NCBI RefSeq assembly: GCF_947487305.1
Contig: NZ_CANKWH010000009.1
Span: 105,379 to 169,378 of the forward strand
From: an uncultured Paracoccus sp.
GTDB taxonomy: Bacteria; Pseudomonadota; Alphaproteobacteria; Rhodobacterales; Rhodobacteraceae
DNA: 64,000 nucleotides
Direction of reading: 5' to 3'
Shown: one piece after another, positions 1 to 9,268 of the stretch
Numbering within the stretch: position 1 is the stretch's first letter
How the letters are laid out: each line of letters opens with the position of its first letter
Made by a program: the position numbers and the translations under genes
The notes under the pieces: model-generated
What the model was told of the DNA's origin: nothing
Databases searched by the model: none
The model's input: only the letters and a program-made list of their open reading frames with translations

Positions 1-930
1 CATTACTACATCGCCCACAAGGCCTCGGCCATGCCGGCGCTGGACAGCGAAACCCGCCTTCTGAACGACACCTTCGGCTATGGCGCCCGGATGCTGTCCC
101 GCGACGAGCTGCACCAGACCGTCGCCCGCGACATGGAGGCGCATGGCGCCATGTGGGAGCCTGACGGTACCGGCATCCATGCGGCGAAACTGGCCTTCGG
201 CTACCTGCGCATCGCCCGCGAGTTGGGCGCCAAGGTTCATACCGACAGCCCGGTGACGGGGTGGCAGCTGAAGAACGGCATCCACCACCTGCGCACCCCG
301 GGCGGCACGGTCCGCGCCCGCCGCGTGGCGGTGGCCACCGCTGCCTATGCCCCCCGCAGCCTGCATCCGCGGCTCAGGGACCGGCTCATGCCGATCATGT
401 CGAACAGCGTCGTGACCCGCGTGCTGACCCCCGCCGAGCTTGACTCGGTCGGTATCCGGAAGCTCTCGCCGCTGACCGATACGCGCACGCTCCGCCACTA
501 CTACAGGCTTCTGCCCGACAACCGCCTACAGATCGGTTCGCGCGCCGCCATCACCGGCCGCGACGCCGCCAACCCGGCGCATCTCGCGGCCCTGCGCGAG
601 GGCATGGCCCGCAAGTTCCCCGCCCTGCGCGGGATCGAGCTGGATTACAGCTGGTGGGGCTGGGTCGATGTCAGCCATGACATGATGCCCCGGATCACCG
701 GCCTGCCCGATCTTCCCGGCGCCTTCTACGCGCTCGGCTATGGCGGCAATGGCGTCATGTATTCCGCCATGGCCGGTCGCCGCATGGCCCAGCTGGTCGC
801 CGGGGAAGCCGTGCCAAACCTGCCGATCTTCAATTCCGAATTGCCGCATGAGGGCTGGAAAACGCCCTTCCGACGGCTCGGCCAATGGGGCCTCTACCAC
901 CTCTACCATTATCGCGACGAACGCAAATAA
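1..930 (+). CDS. tauY: FAD-dependent oxidoreductase, probable taurine dehydrogenase large subunit (5' end outside window)
   Basis: The reading frame is open from the first base, so the gene begins upstream; 309 C-terminal residues are visible. The protein looks like the DadA/PuuB class of flavin amine oxidases. Near the C-terminus it has a glycine-rich FAD-contacting stretch, YGGNGVMYSAMAGRRMAQL. The N-terminal Rossmann motif is missing because of the window edge. It lies 12 bp upstream of xsc, which has a strong AAGGAG site, so the two are probably cotranscribed. In Paracoccus, TauXY oxidises taurine to sulfoacetaldehyde, the substrate of Xsc. That context is the main reason for the tauY call; the flavoprotein fold alone would also fit a gamma-glutamylputrescine oxidase. 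Confidence 0.7.
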   Translation, partial: HYYIAHKASAMPALDSETRLLNDTFGYGARMLSRDELHQTVARDMEAHGAMWEPDGTGIHAAKLAFGYLRIARELGAKVHTDSPVTGWQLKNGIHHLRTPGGTVRARRVAVATAAYAPRSLHPRLRDRLMPIMSNSVVTRVLTPAELDSVGIRKLSPLTDTRTLRHYYRLLPDNRLQIGSRAAITGRDAANPAHLAALREGMARKFPALRGIELDYSWWGWVDVSHDMMPRITGLPDLPGAFYALGYGGNGVMYSAMAGRRMAQLVAGEAVPNLPIFNSELPHEGWKTPFRRLGQWGLYHLYHYRDERK

Positions 931-942
931 GGAGCGACACCG

Positions 943-2724
943 ATGAAAATGACCACTGAAGAAGCCTTCGTCAAAGTCCTGCAGATGCATGGCATCGAAC
1001 ATGCCTTCGGCATCATCGGGTCGGCGATGATGCCCGTCTCGGACCTGTTCCCCAAGGCCGGGATCACCTTCTGGGACTGCGCACACGAGACCAATGCCGG
1101 GCTGATGGCCGATGGCTTCACCCGCTCGACCGGCAAGATGTCCATGGCGATCGCGCAGAACGGCCCCGGCGTCACCGGCTTCGTCACCCCGATCAAGACC
1201 GCCTACTGGAATCACACGCCGCTGCTGCTGGTGACACCGCAGGCGGCCAACAAGACCATCGGCCAGGGCGGTTTCCAGGAGATGGAGCAGATGCGCCTGT
1301 TTGCCGACAGCGTCTGCTACCAGGAAGAAGTGCGCGACGCGAGCCGCATCCCCGAGGTGCTGAACCGCGTCATCATGCAGGCCTGGCGCAACTCGGCCCC
1401 GGCGCAGATGAACATTCCGCGCGACATGTGGACGCAAGTCATCGACGTGGACCTGCCGCAGGTCGTGGCCTTCGAACGCCCCTCGGGCGGCGAGGACGCG
1501 GTGGCCGAGGCCGCCAGGCTGTTGAGCGAGGCGAAATTCCCGGTGATCCTCTCGGGCGCGGGCGTGGTCCTGTCGGGCGCGATCCCGGATCTGGCGAAAC
1601 TGGCCGAGCGTCTGGATGCCCCGGTCGCCTCGAACTACCAGCACAATGACAGTTTCCCCGGCTCGCATCCGCTGGCGGTGGGCCCGCTGGGGTATAACGG
1701 CTCGAAGGCCGCGATGGAGTTGATCGCCAAGGCCGATGTGGTTCTGGCGCTTGGCACACGGTTGAACCCGTTCTCGACCCTGCCGGGCTATGGCATCGAC
1801 TACTGGCCGAAAGAGGCCAGGATCATCCAGGTCGATATCAATGCCGACCGGATCGGTCTGACCAAGAAGGTCACAGTGGGCATCCAGGGCGATGCGGCCA
1901 AGGTCGCGCGCGGGATTCTGGCGCAGCTTTCGCCGGGTGCCGGCGATGCCGGCCGGGCCGAGCGCAAGGCACTGGTCGCGCAGACCAAATCGCGTTGGGC
2001 GCAGGAACTGTCGAGCCTCGACCACGAACAGGACGATCCCGGCACCGAGTGGAATGCCGAGGCCCGCACCCGCGATGCCGGGCTGATGTCGCCGCGTCAG
2101 GCCTGGCGCGCGATCATGCAGGCGGTTCCGGCCGAGGCCATCGTCTCCTCGGATATCGGCAACAACTGCGCCATCGGCAACGCCTATCCCAGCTTCGAGA
2201 AGGGCCGGAAATACCTCGCGCCGGGCCTCTTCGGTCCCTGCGGCTATGGTTTCCCCTCGATCCTCGGCGCCAAGATCGGCAACCCGGAGACCCCGGTGAT
2301 CGGCTTTGCCGGTGACGGCGCCTTCGGCATCTCGATGAACGAGATGACCGCCTGTGGCCGCGACGACTGGCCGGCGATCACCATGGTGATCTTCCGCAAC
2401 TACCAGTGGGGCGCGGAAAAGCGGAACACGACGCTGTGGTATTCGAACAACTTCGTCGGCACCGAACTGGACCGCGACACCTCCTATGCCGGCATTGCCC
2501 GGGCCTGCGGCGTCCACGGGGTTCAGGTCAGCTCGACCGAGGAACTGACCCATGCGCTGCACGAGGCGGTTGATCGGCAGATGAAGTCGGGCGAAACCAC
2601 CTTCATCGAGGTTCTTCTGAACCAGGAGCTGGGCGAGCCCTTCCGCCGCGATGCGATGAAGAAGCCCGTCAGTGTCGCCGGGATCAGCGCCAGCGACATG
2701 CGCCCGCAAAAAGGCGCGGCCTGA
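943..2724 (+). CDS. xsc: Sulfoacetaldehyde acetyltransferase
   Basis: This 593-residue ThDP-dependent enzyme converts sulfoacetaldehyde and phosphate to acetyl phosphate and sulfite. The length and the N-terminus (MKMTTEEAFVKVLQMHGIEH) are typical of Xsc. The cofactor-activating glutamate is E49 in CAHETNAG. The ThDP/Mg motif starts at GDG 457-459 and ends at N486. The start is preceded by AAGGAG at about 7 nt. It sits between the flavin dehydrogenase that would make its substrate and the exporter and pta genes that would handle its products, so the cluster reads as a complete taurine C2 dissimilation route. Confidence is high from sequence alone. Confidence 0.95.
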   Translation: MKMTTEEAFVKVLQMHGIEHAFGIIGSAMMPVSDLFPKAGITFWDCAHETNAGLMADGFTRSTGKMSMAIAQNGPGVTGFVTPIKTAYWNHTPLLLVTPQAANKTIGQGGFQEMEQMRLFADSVCYQEEVRDASRIPEVLNRVIMQAWRNSAPAQMNIPRDMWTQVIDVDLPQVVAFERPSGGEDAVAEAARLLSEAKFPVILSGAGVVLSGAIPDLAKLAERLDAPVASNYQHNDSFPGSHPLAVGPLGYNGSKAAMELIAKADVVLALGTRLNPFSTLPGYGIDYWPKEARIIQVDINADRIGLTKKVTVGIQGDAAKVARGILAQLSPGAGDAGRAERKALVAQTKSRWAQELSSLDHEQDDPGTEWNAEARTRDAGLMSPRQAWRAIMQAVPAEAIVSSDIGNNCAIGNAYPSFEKGRKYLAPGLFGPCGYGFPSILGAKIGNPETPVIGFAGDGAFGISMNEMTACGRDDWPAITMVIFRNYQWGAEKRNTTLWYSNNFVGTELDRDTSYAGIARACGVHGVQVSSTEELTHALHEAVDRQMKSGETTFIEVLLNQELGEPFRRDAMKKPVSVAGISASDMRPQKGAA

Positions 2725-2782
2725 CCAAGCCTCTGCCCGGCGGCGCAGCCGTCGCCGGGCAATGATCCTGCAGGAGAGTTCC

Positions 2783-3805
2783 ATGGCCAGCATCGACATG
2801 CGTCTGCCCAAGATCGAGACACTCAAACCCTACTTCCCCGGCTTTGCCATCTCGGTGCTCGTCGCCGTCAGCGCGCAATTCCTGTCCGATCACTACGGCG
2901 CCCCGGCGATGCTGCTGGCGCTGCTCTTGGGGCTGGCGCTGAACTTCCTCGCCGAAGAGGGCACCCGCACCGCGCCGGGGATCGGGTTCACCGCCCGCAC
3001 CGTCCTTCGCCTTGGCGTGGCGCTGCTGGGGGCGCGGATCAGCGTCGAGATGCTGGCCGAGCTTGGTGGCCCGGCCATCGCGCTGGTCATCGCCGGGGTG
3101 GTGCTGACCATCGGCTTCGCGCTTCTGGTCACGCGCTTCGTCGGGCGCAGCTGGAGGTTCGCGCTGCTGACCGGCGGCTCGGTGGCGATCTGCGGTGCCT
3201 CGGCCGCCATGGCCATCGCCGCCGTCCTGCCCAAGCACGAGAAATCCGAACGCGATCTGGTCTTCACCGTGCTGTCGGTCACAGTCCTCTCGACCGTGGC
3301 CATGGTGCTTTACCCGATGATCGCGCAGGTGTTTCACCTCGATGACCGCGACGCCGGGGTGTTCCTCGGCGGTACCATCCATGACGTGGCGCAGGTGGTG
3401 GGCGCGGGCTTCTCGATCAGCCCCGAGGCCGGCGAGACCGCTACGCTGGTCAAGCTGATCCGGGTGTCGATGCTGGCACCGGTGGTGCTGTGCTTCTCGC
3501 TGGCGATGCGTCAGATGGGGCTGGCCGATCTCAGCCAGGGCAGGAAACCGCCGCTGCTGCCGGGCTTCGTCATCGGCTTTCTGGTGCTGGCGGGGGCCAA
3601 TTCCTTTGGCCTGATCCCGCAGGTGGTGGCCGATGCCGCCGGTGCGCTCAGCCGTTGGGCGCTGCTCATTGCCATCGCCGCCGTCGGCATCAAGACCTCG
3701 CTGGCGCGGATGCTCGAGGTCGGAACCGGCGCGATCCTGCTGCTGGTCGCCGAAACCGTCTTCCTCGGCGGCTTCGTTGTCACCGGCCTGCATTTCCTCG
3801 GCTGA
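2783..3805 (+). CDS. tauZ: YeiH/TauZ family putative sulfate exporter
   Basis: A 340-residue integral membrane protein of the YeiH (PF03601) family, with about ten hydrophobic segments and conserved glycine-rich stretches such as CGASAAMAIAAVLPKHEKSE and GGTIHDVAQVVGAG. The frame is open further upstream, but the ATG at 2783 has AGGAGAG about 5 nt before it and gives the expected N-terminus MASIDMRLPK. In taurine-degrading Paracoccus a homologue next to xsc was named TauZ and proposed to export the sulfate or sulfite produced. The placement between xsc and pta supports that role, but the transported anion is inferred. Confidence 0.8.
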   Translation: MASIDMRLPKIETLKPYFPGFAISVLVAVSAQFLSDHYGAPAMLLALLLGLALNFLAEEGTRTAPGIGFTARTVLRLGVALLGARISVEMLAELGGPAIALVIAGVVLTIGFALLVTRFVGRSWRFALLTGGSVAICGASAAMAIAAVLPKHEKSERDLVFTVLSVTVLSTVAMVLYPMIAQVFHLDDRDAGVFLGGTIHDVAQVVGAGFSISPEAGETATLVKLIRVSMLAPVVLCFSLAMRQMGLADLSQGRKPPLLPGFVIGFLVLAGANSFGLIPQVVADAAGALSRWALLIAIAAVGIKTSLARMLEVGTGAILLLVAETVFLGGFVVTGLHFLG

Positions 3806-3850
3806 CGCCGCCGCCCCCAGATTGGTCCCTCCCCCGAAAGGCCCCCAGCC

Positions 3851-4840
3851 ATGAAACCGCTCGATCGCATCTTCGAGACCGCCCGCAGCGCGCCGCGACA
3901 CATCATCCTGCCCGAGGGCGATGACCCCCGCGTGGCCGAAGCCGCCGCCCGGCTGGTCTCTGAAGGGCTGGCGCAGATCACGCTGATGAACGGCCCCGAC
4001 CTGCCCGGTGTCACCCCGCTGAGCCCGTCCGAGGCCCCGGATCTGGTGGAATTGTCCGAGCACTGGCACCAGCAGCGCGCCGCCAAGGGCATGACCGCCG
4101 AGCGGGCGCTGGCCGAAATGCGCAACCCGATCCGGCAAGCGGCGATGCGGGTGCATCTGGGTCAGGCGGATGGCACGGTCGGCGGCGCGGTGGCCACCAC
4201 CGCCGATACCGTCCGCGCCGCCCTGCAGGTGATCGGCCGCGCCCCCGATGCGGCGCTGGTCTCAAGCTTTTTCCTGATGCTCTCCTGCGGCCCCTCGGCC
4301 CCGATCAAGGGCGGCATGATCTTCGCCGATTGCGGGCTGATCATCGATCCGGATGCGAAAGAACTCGCCGGCATCGCCCGTTCGGCAGCAGCGTCCTGCC
4401 AGCAATTGCTGGGCGAAACGCCACGGGTCGCGCTGCTCAGCTTCTCGACGGCGGGATCGGCCGACCACCACAGCCTTGGGAAGATCCGCGAGGCGCTGGC
4501 GCTGATCCGCGCCGCCGATCCCGATCTCGAGGTCGATGGCGAGTTGCAGTTCGACGCCGCGCTGGACGATGCCATCCGGGCGAAAAAGGCCCCGGGCAGC
4601 CGGCTCTCGGGCCGGCCGAACGTGTTCATCTTCCCCGATCTCGCCTCGGGCAATATCGGCTACAAGATCGCCCAACGCCTCGGCGGCCTGACCGCCATCG
4701 GCCCGATCCTGCAGGGCCTCGCCCGCCCCGCCAACGACCTGTCGCGCGGCGCCTCGGTCGATGACATCATCGCCGCCACGGCAGTCACCGCCGCGCAGGT
4801 CGCCCCCGCGCCTCAGCGGTTCAGCGTGTCGACCGGGTAG
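3851..4840 (+). CDS. pta: Phosphate acetyltransferase
   Basis: A 329-residue short-form phosphotransacetylase (PF01515) of the length usual for alphaproteobacterial Pta. It converts acetyl phosphate from Xsc plus CoA to acetyl-CoA and phosphate. Visible family features include [19 protein letters not shown] near the N-terminus, [16 protein letters not shown] in the middle and [16 protein letters not shown] towards the C-terminal half. It follows tauZ by 45 bp, with an AAGG site before the start. Its last 28 bp overlap the 3' end of the convergent Lrp gene. This completes the conversion of the taurine carbon skeleton to central metabolism. Confidence 0.93.
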   Translation: MKPLDRIFETARSAPRHIILPEGDDPRVAEAAARLVSEGLAQITLMNGPDLPGVTPLSPSEAPDLVELSEHWHQQRAAKGMTAERALAEMRNPIRQAAMRVHLGQADGTVGGAVATTADTVRAALQVIGRAPDAALVSSFFLMLSCGPSAPIKGGMIFADCGLIIDPDAKELAGIARSAAASCQQLLGETPRVALLSFSTAGSADHHSLGKIREALALIRAADPDLEVDGELQFDAALDDAIRAKKAPGSRLSGRPNVFIFPDLASGNIGYKIAQRLGGLTAIGPILQGLARPANDLSRGASVDDIIAATAVTAAQVAPAPQRFSVSTG

Positions 4841-5286
4841 GCGGTGGTGAACTTCATCCGCTCCATGGCGAAATGCGAGGTGACGTTCTTCAGCGGCACC
4901 GCATCGGTCAGCCGCTTGTAGAGCCCGTCAAAGGCCGACATGTCCGAGATCGCGACGCGCAGCAGATAGTCCATCTCGCCGGCCATGCGATAAACCTCCA
5001 TGATCTCGGGGATCGCCGCCACCGCACGCCCGAAAGCCTCGCGCCATTCGGCCGAATGGTCCGCCGCCTCGATGCCGACGAAGACCGTCAGCCCGAAACC
5101 CAGCTTGGCCGGATCGGCCAGTGCCACCCGCCCGGTCAGGATGCCGGCGCTTTCCAGCTTCTGGATGCGCTTCCAGCAAGGCGTCTGCGAAAGCCCGGCC
5201 TTATCGGCGATCTGCGCGATCGGCAGGGTGGCATCGTTCATCAGCTCGGTGACGATCTTGCGGTCGATCAGGTCGAGGTCCGTCAT
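4813..5286 (-). CDS. Lrp/AsnC family transcriptional regulator
   Basis: A 157-residue protein with the two-domain Lrp architecture. The N-terminal helix-turn-helix lies around residues 20-45 ([20 protein letters not shown]), followed by an alpha/beta ligand-binding RAM domain ending in [12 protein letters not shown]. It is encoded tail-to-tail with pta (28-bp overlap) and divergently from the sulfate-binding protein gene across a 333-bp intergenic region. It could therefore control the sulfate importer, itself, or both. Lrp-type regulators usually sense an amino acid; a sulfur amino acid would fit the context, but nothing in the sequence proves it. Confidence 0.85.
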   Translation of the reverse strand: MTDLDLIDRKIVTELMNDATLPIAQIADKAGLSQTPCWKRIQKLESAGILTGRVALADPAKLGFGLTVFVGIEAADHSAEWREAFGRAVAAIPEIMEVYRMAGEMDYLLRVAISDMSAFDGLYKRLTDAVPLKNVTSHFAMERMKFTTAYPVDTLNR

Positions 5287-5619
5287 CGCGGTCGCAGCCT
5301 TTCCGGGGCATTTGGTTGCGACGCCGAGGATGCACCAAACTGGATAAATGTCTACCAGATTAATCGTCTATCTTGGGGCGATCTAAGCTCGACTTTGTTT
5401 CGACGTGATATTTTGGGAACCGGCCCTGCCCTCTCGTGGACCGTGCGCAACCTCGCTGGAGAAAAATCTTCTCTTTTCACGACCAAAATAGCCGTGAATT
5501 TTCCGTTGCAATACTCGACTTACCCTGTCGTTATTACGGTGAATAGAGGCGGAAGTCGGCAGACCTGCCCCGCCCCCAACACCCGGCTGCACGTCTCGCA
5601 GTCACCCAAGGAGAAGTTC
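5287..5619. other. Intergenic region between lrp-like gene and sulfate transporter operon
   Basis: 333 bp without a convincing gene. It is notably more AT-rich than its surroundings, especially around 5340-5420 and 5455-5540, as expected for a divergent control region. A weak promoter-like pair TTGCAA (5509-5514) with CGTTAT 17 bp later precedes the sulfate-binding protein gene. Short open frames here have no coding character. I could not recognise a SAM-type or other known riboswitch fold by eye. Confidence 0.5.
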
Positions 5620-6702
5620 ATGTTCGTCACGACCCCGCTTGCAGGCACGCCTACCGCGCAACAGCCGATTGCCGCAGCCCGCCGGCTGACCTTCCTGTCG
5701 GGCCACAGCACCCTGCGCGGCACGCTGTCGGCGCTGGCCCTCGCCCTGATCGGCCTCGGCGCTGCCCCCGCCCCGGTCCATGCCGAGACCCTGCTGAATG
5801 TCAGCTATGACCCGACCCGCGAGCTCTACCGCGAGTTCAACGAGGTCTTTGCCAAGTGGTGGACCGATCAGGGCAACGAGGCCCCGACCATCGAGGCCAG
5901 CCATGGCGGCTCTGGCGCGCAGGCCCGCGCGGTGATCGACGGGCTCGAGGCGCAGGTCGTGACGCTGGCGCTTGCCTCGGACATCGACAAGATCGCCGAG
6001 GCGGGCAAGCTGCCGGCCGATTGGCAGTCGAAGCTGCCGCACAACTCCTCGCCCTATACCTCGACCATCGTGTTTCTGGTGCGTGAGGGCAATCCGAAGG
6101 GCCTCAAGGACTGGGGCGATCTGGTCAACGAGGGCGTCGAGGTGATCACCCCCAACCCGAAAACCTCGGGCGGGGCGCGCTGGAACTATCTCGCGGCCTG
6201 GGCCTGGGCCGAGAAGAACGGGCAGGACCCGCAGGAGTTCGTGGGCAAACTTTTCAAGAACGTGCCGGTGCTGGACAGCGGCGCCCGCGGCGCGACCACG
6301 ACCTTCGCGCAGCGCGGCATCGGTGACGTTCTGCTGGCCTGGGAGAACGAGGCCTATCTGGCGCTGAAGGAACTGGGCGAGGATCAGTTCGACATCGTCG
6401 TGCCCTCGGTCAGCGTGCTGGCAGAGCCGCCGGTGGCGCTGGTGGAAGGCAACATCAAGAACGACGAGCAGCGCAAGCTGGCCGATGGCTATCTGAACTT
6501 CCTCTATTCGCCCGAGGGTCAGGCGCTGGCCTACAAGCATTTCTACCGGGCCTGGGACGATTCGGCCGCCAACCCCGAAGACGTGGCGCGTTTCCCCGAG
6601 CTGGAACTGGTCGGCATCGATCATTTCGGCGGCTGGTCCAAGGCGCAGCCCGAGCATTTCGGTGACGGCGGCATCTTCGACCAGATCTATGTGCCGAAGT
6701 GA
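5620..6702 (+). CDS. Sulfate ABC transporter, periplasmic substrate-binding protein
   Basis: A 360-residue solute-binding protein of the CysP/Sbp family. The frame stays open far upstream, but the ATG at 5620 has AAGGAG about 5 nt before it and gives a long Sec signal (basic start, hydrophobic [20 protein letters not shown]) with likely cleavage before [16 protein letters not shown]. That mature start is diagnostic of sulfate/thiosulfate binding proteins. [17 protein letters not shown] and [14 protein letters not shown] are conserved ligand-pocket stretches. It is the first gene of a four-gene importer operon. Whether it prefers sulfate or thiosulfate cannot be told from sequence, so I leave the symbol empty. 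Confidence 0.92.
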   Translation: MFVTTPLAGTPTAQQPIAAARRLTFLSGHSTLRGTLSALALALIGLGAAPAPVHAETLLNVSYDPTRELYREFNEVFAKWWTDQGNEAPTIEASHGGSGAQARAVIDGLEAQVVTLALASDIDKIAEAGKLPADWQSKLPHNSSPYTSTIVFLVREGNPKGLKDWGDLVNEGVEVITPNPKTSGGARWNYLAAWAWAEKNGQDPQEFVGKLFKNVPVLDSGARGATTTFAQRGIGDVLLAWENEAYLALKELGEDQFDIVVPSVSVLAEPPVALVEGNIKNDEQRKLADGYLNFLYSPEGQALAYKHFYRAWDDSAANPEDVARFPELELVGIDHFGGWSKAQPEHFGDGGIFDQIYVPK

Positions 6703-6710
6703 GATCCGGG

Positions 6711-7547
6711 ATGCGCAGCCCCCTCATCCACCGCTCCCCCATGCCCGGCCTTGGCCTCAGCATGGGGATCACCCTGACCATGCTGTCGCTGGTCGTGCTT
6801 CTGCCCATCGGCGCCCTTCTGCTGAAGGGCGCCAGCTTCGGCGCCGGCAATATCTGGGAAACGGTGAACCGCGAGCGTATCTGGGCGGCGCTGTTCCTGT
6901 CCTTCCGGCTGTCCTTCTTCGCGGCGCTGTTCAATCTGGTCTTCGGCACGCTGCTGGCCTGGGTGCTGGTGCGATACCGCTTTCCCGGTCGCCGCATCCT
7001 TGACGCCGCCGTTGACCTGCCCTTTGCCCTGCCGACCGCCGTCGCCGGCATTGCCCTGACGGCGCTTTACGCCCCGAACGGGCCTTTCGGTTCGCTGGCG
7101 GCGGCGGTCGGCTGGAAGATCGCCTATACGCAATGGGGCATTTTCATCGCCCTGATCTTCGTCGGCCTGCCCTTCGTCACCCGCACCGTCCAGCCGGTGG
7201 TCGAAGAGATCGAGCGCGAGGTGGAAGAAGCCTCGGCCACGCTTGGCGCCAGCCGGTTCCACACGCTGCGCCGGGTGATCCTGCCGATGCTGATGCCCGC
7301 CGCCCTGACCGGCTTTGCGCTGTCCTTGGCCCGAGCCGTCGGCGAATATGGCAGCGTCATCTTCATCGCCGGGAACATCCCGCTGAAGACCGAGATCGCG
7401 CCGCTGCTGATCGTCATCCAGTTGGAGGAATTCAACTATGACGCCGCCGCCGCCATCGGCATCGCCATGCTGCTGATCAGCTTTGCGATCCTTCTGGTCA
7501 TCAATCTCATCCAGGTCTGGAGCCGCCGGAGGATTGGCTATGTCTGA
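6711..7547 (+). CDS. cysT: Sulfate ABC transporter permease CysT
   Basis: A 278-residue inner-membrane permease with about six transmembrane helices and the EAA loop EEASATLGASRFHTLRRVIL that contacts the ATPase. Two starts are possible: GTG at 6699, overlapping the upstream stop as GTGA, or ATG at 6711. Both have weak ribosome binding sites. I chose the ATG, but GTGA overlaps are used elsewhere in this window (nagB, dnaE2), so the GTG remains possible. It forms the heterodimeric channel with CysW, whose gene overlaps its 3' end by 8 bp. Confidence 0.9.
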   Translation: MRSPLIHRSPMPGLGLSMGITLTMLSLVVLLPIGALLLKGASFGAGNIWETVNRERIWAALFLSFRLSFFAALFNLVFGTLLAWVLVRYRFPGRRILDAAVDLPFALPTAVAGIALTALYAPNGPFGSLAAAVGWKIAYTQWGIFIALIFVGLPFVTRTVQPVVEEIEREVEEASATLGASRFHTLRRVILPMLMPAALTGFALSLARAVGEYGSVIFIAGNIPLKTEIAPLLIVIQLEEFNYDAAAAIGIAMLLISFAILLVINLIQVWSRRRIGYV

Positions 7548-8403
7548 TGCAACCACGGGCAAGTTCCGTTCTGCCACCGAGGAAGCCCCGCTGGCCCGTT
7601 GGGCCCTGATCGGCCTTGCCGTGCTGGGCCTCGGCATCCTGGTCGCTGCGCCGCTGATCGCGGTCTTCGCCGAGGCGCTGGCGCAAGGATGGAAGGCCGC
7701 CGTCGCAAGTCTTGGCAATCGCGATGCGCAATCGGCGATCCGGCTGACGCTGATGATCGCCGCCATCGCCGTACCGCTGAACGCGGCCTTCGGCATCGCC
7801 GCTGCCTGGTTCATCACCAAGTTCGATTTCCGTGGAAAAGCCTTCCTCATCACCCTGATCGATCTACCCTTTTCGGTCTCTCCGGTGGTCGCTGGCCTCT
7901 GCATCGTGCTGATGTTCGGGACCAACAGCCTGGTCGGCGGCTGGCTGGTGGCGCATGGCTATCCGATCGTCTTCGCGCTGCCCGGCATCGTGCTCGCCAC
8001 GATGTTCATCACCTTTCCCTTCGTCGCGCGCGAGCTGATCCCGGTGATGATCGAACAGGGCCGCGCCGAAGAGGAAGCGGCACTGACCCTTGGTGCCACG
8101 GGCTGGCGGACCTTCTGGACCGTCACCCTGCCGAATATCCGGTGGGCACTTCTTTACGGGGTACTTCTGTGTAACGCCCGCGCCATGGGCGAGTTCGGCG
8201 CGGTCGCCGTCGTCTCGGGCAAGATCCGCGGCCAGACCGCGACCATGCCGATCACCATCGAGATGCTTTACAACGAATATCTCTCGGTCGCGGCCTTCAG
8301 CATGGCCGCCGTGCTGACCCTTCTCGCCCTTGTCACCCTCTTGCTGAAAACCGCGCTGGAGATCCGCCATGCCGATCAGCTTGCCTCAACCCGCCGTCAC
8401 TAA
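7540..8403 (+). CDS. cysW: Sulfate ABC transporter permease CysW
   Basis: A 287-residue permease with about six membrane helices. The EAA motif region is [20 protein letters not shown], followed by the conserved [20 protein letters not shown] typical of CysW. The start ATG at 7540 overlaps the end of cysT by 8 bp and has GGAGG about 5 nt upstream inside the cysT coding sequence. The longer open frame upstream is not used. It pairs with CysT to form the membrane channel of the sulfate importer. Confidence 0.93.
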   Translation: MSDATTGKFRSATEEAPLARWALIGLAVLGLGILVAAPLIAVFAEALAQGWKAAVASLGNRDAQSAIRLTLMIAAIAVPLNAAFGIAAAWFITKFDFRGKAFLITLIDLPFSVSPVVAGLCIVLMFGTNSLVGGWLVAHGYPIVFALPGIVLATMFITFPFVARELIPVMIEQGRAEEEAALTLGATGWRTFWTVTLPNIRWALLYGVLLCNARAMGEFGAVAVVSGKIRGQTATMPITIEMLYNEYLSVAAFSMAAVLTLLALVTLLLKTALEIRHADQLASTRRH

Positions 8404-8425
8404 GGACGCCACCAGGGACGCGATC

Positions 8426-9145
8426 ATGGATATCGAAATCGACGAAATCTCGAAGGCCTTCGGCAGCGCCACCGCGCTGTCCCCGGTCTCGCTGGCGATC
8501 CCTTCGGGGGCGCTGGTGGCGCTCTTGGGACCTTCGGGCTCGGGCAAGACCACGCTCTTGCGCATCCTTGGCGGGCTGGAATTTCCGACCTCGGGGCGGG
8601 TCCTGTTCAACGGGCAGGATGCCACCGGCCTGACCGTGCAGGACCGCCGCGCGGGCTTCGTGTTCCAGTCCTATGCCCTCTTCCGGCACATGACGGTGTT
8701 CGAGAACATCGCCTATGGCCTTAACGCCCGCCCCCGCGCCAGCCGCCCGCCCAAGGCCGAGATCACCCGGCGCGTGACGAAGCTTCTGGACCTGATCCAG
8801 CTGCCCGAGATCGGCCACCGCTATCCCAGCCAACTCTCCGGCGGTCAGCGCCAGCGCGTCGCGCTGGCCCGCGCGCTGGCGATCGAACCACGGATGCTGC
8901 TACTGGACGAGCCCTTCGGCGCGCTGGATGCGAAGGTCCGGAAGGAGTTGCGGCAGGGGCTGCGCGACATCCATGACGAGACCGGCCTGACCACGGTTTT
9001 CGTCACCCACGATCAGGAAGAGGCGATGGAACTGGCCGATCTGGTGGTGGTCATGTCGATGGGCCGGATCGAGCAGATCGGCAAGCCGCAGGACATCCGC
9101 GCCCGCCCCGCCTCCGCCTTCGTGCGCGATTTCGTCAGCGCCTGA
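8426..9145 (+). CDS. cysA: Sulfate ABC transporter ATP-binding protein, short form lacking the C-terminal domain
   Basis: A 239-residue ATPase. Walker A GPSGSGKT is at residues 35-42, the signature LSGGQ starts at 137, Walker B LLLDEP is at 158-163 and the switch histidine is H195. The nucleotide-binding domain is complete, but the protein stops just after it. Typical CysA proteins are about 340-360 residues and carry a C-terminal TOBE-like regulatory domain, which is absent here. The stop is followed by a strong hairpin, so this does not look like a frameshift inside a longer gene. An in-frame ATG at 8369 inside cysW is possible, but 8426 has a better spaced AGGGA site. It energises CysTW. 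Confidence 0.9.
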   Translation: MDIEIDEISKAFGSATALSPVSLAIPSGALVALLGPSGSGKTTLLRILGGLEFPTSGRVLFNGQDATGLTVQDRRAGFVFQSYALFRHMTVFENIAYGLNARPRASRPPKAEITRRVTKLLDLIQLPEIGHRYPSQLSGGQRQRVALARALAIEPRMLLLDEPFGALDAKVRKELRQGLRDIHDETGLTTVFVTHDQEEAMELADLVVVMSMGRIEQIGKPQDIRARPASAFVRDFVSA

Positions 9146-9170
9146 TGGCCGGTCCGGGCCGGTCCGAACG

Positions 9171-9210
9171 CAGCGGCTGCGCCCTGCCCAAGCGCAGCCG
9201 CTGGCCTTTG
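9171..9210 (+). terminator. Hairpin terminator of the sulfate importer operon
   Basis: A perfect 11-bp stem (CAGCGGCTGCG at 9171-9181 and its complement at 9193-9203) with an 11-nt loop, followed by GCCTTTG. It lies 26 bp after the cysA stop. The T tract is short, so it may be an incomplete intrinsic terminator. Confidence 0.6.
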
Positions 9211-9268
9211 ATGAATTTCTGTTGTTATCCTCTGCGGTAGATCCAACGACCTGTTTAGCCATCACCCC

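Noticed and set aside
526..2826. Long minus-strand open frame opposite xsc
   Set aside because: xsc on the plus strand has full ThDP motifs; the opposite frame shows no recognisable domain and has antisense-type composition.
5287..5619. Possible riboswitch or small gene upstream of the sulfate importer
   Set aside because: No conserved aptamer core was recognised by eye and the small open frames lack ribosome binding sites and coding character. A covariance-model search would settle it.
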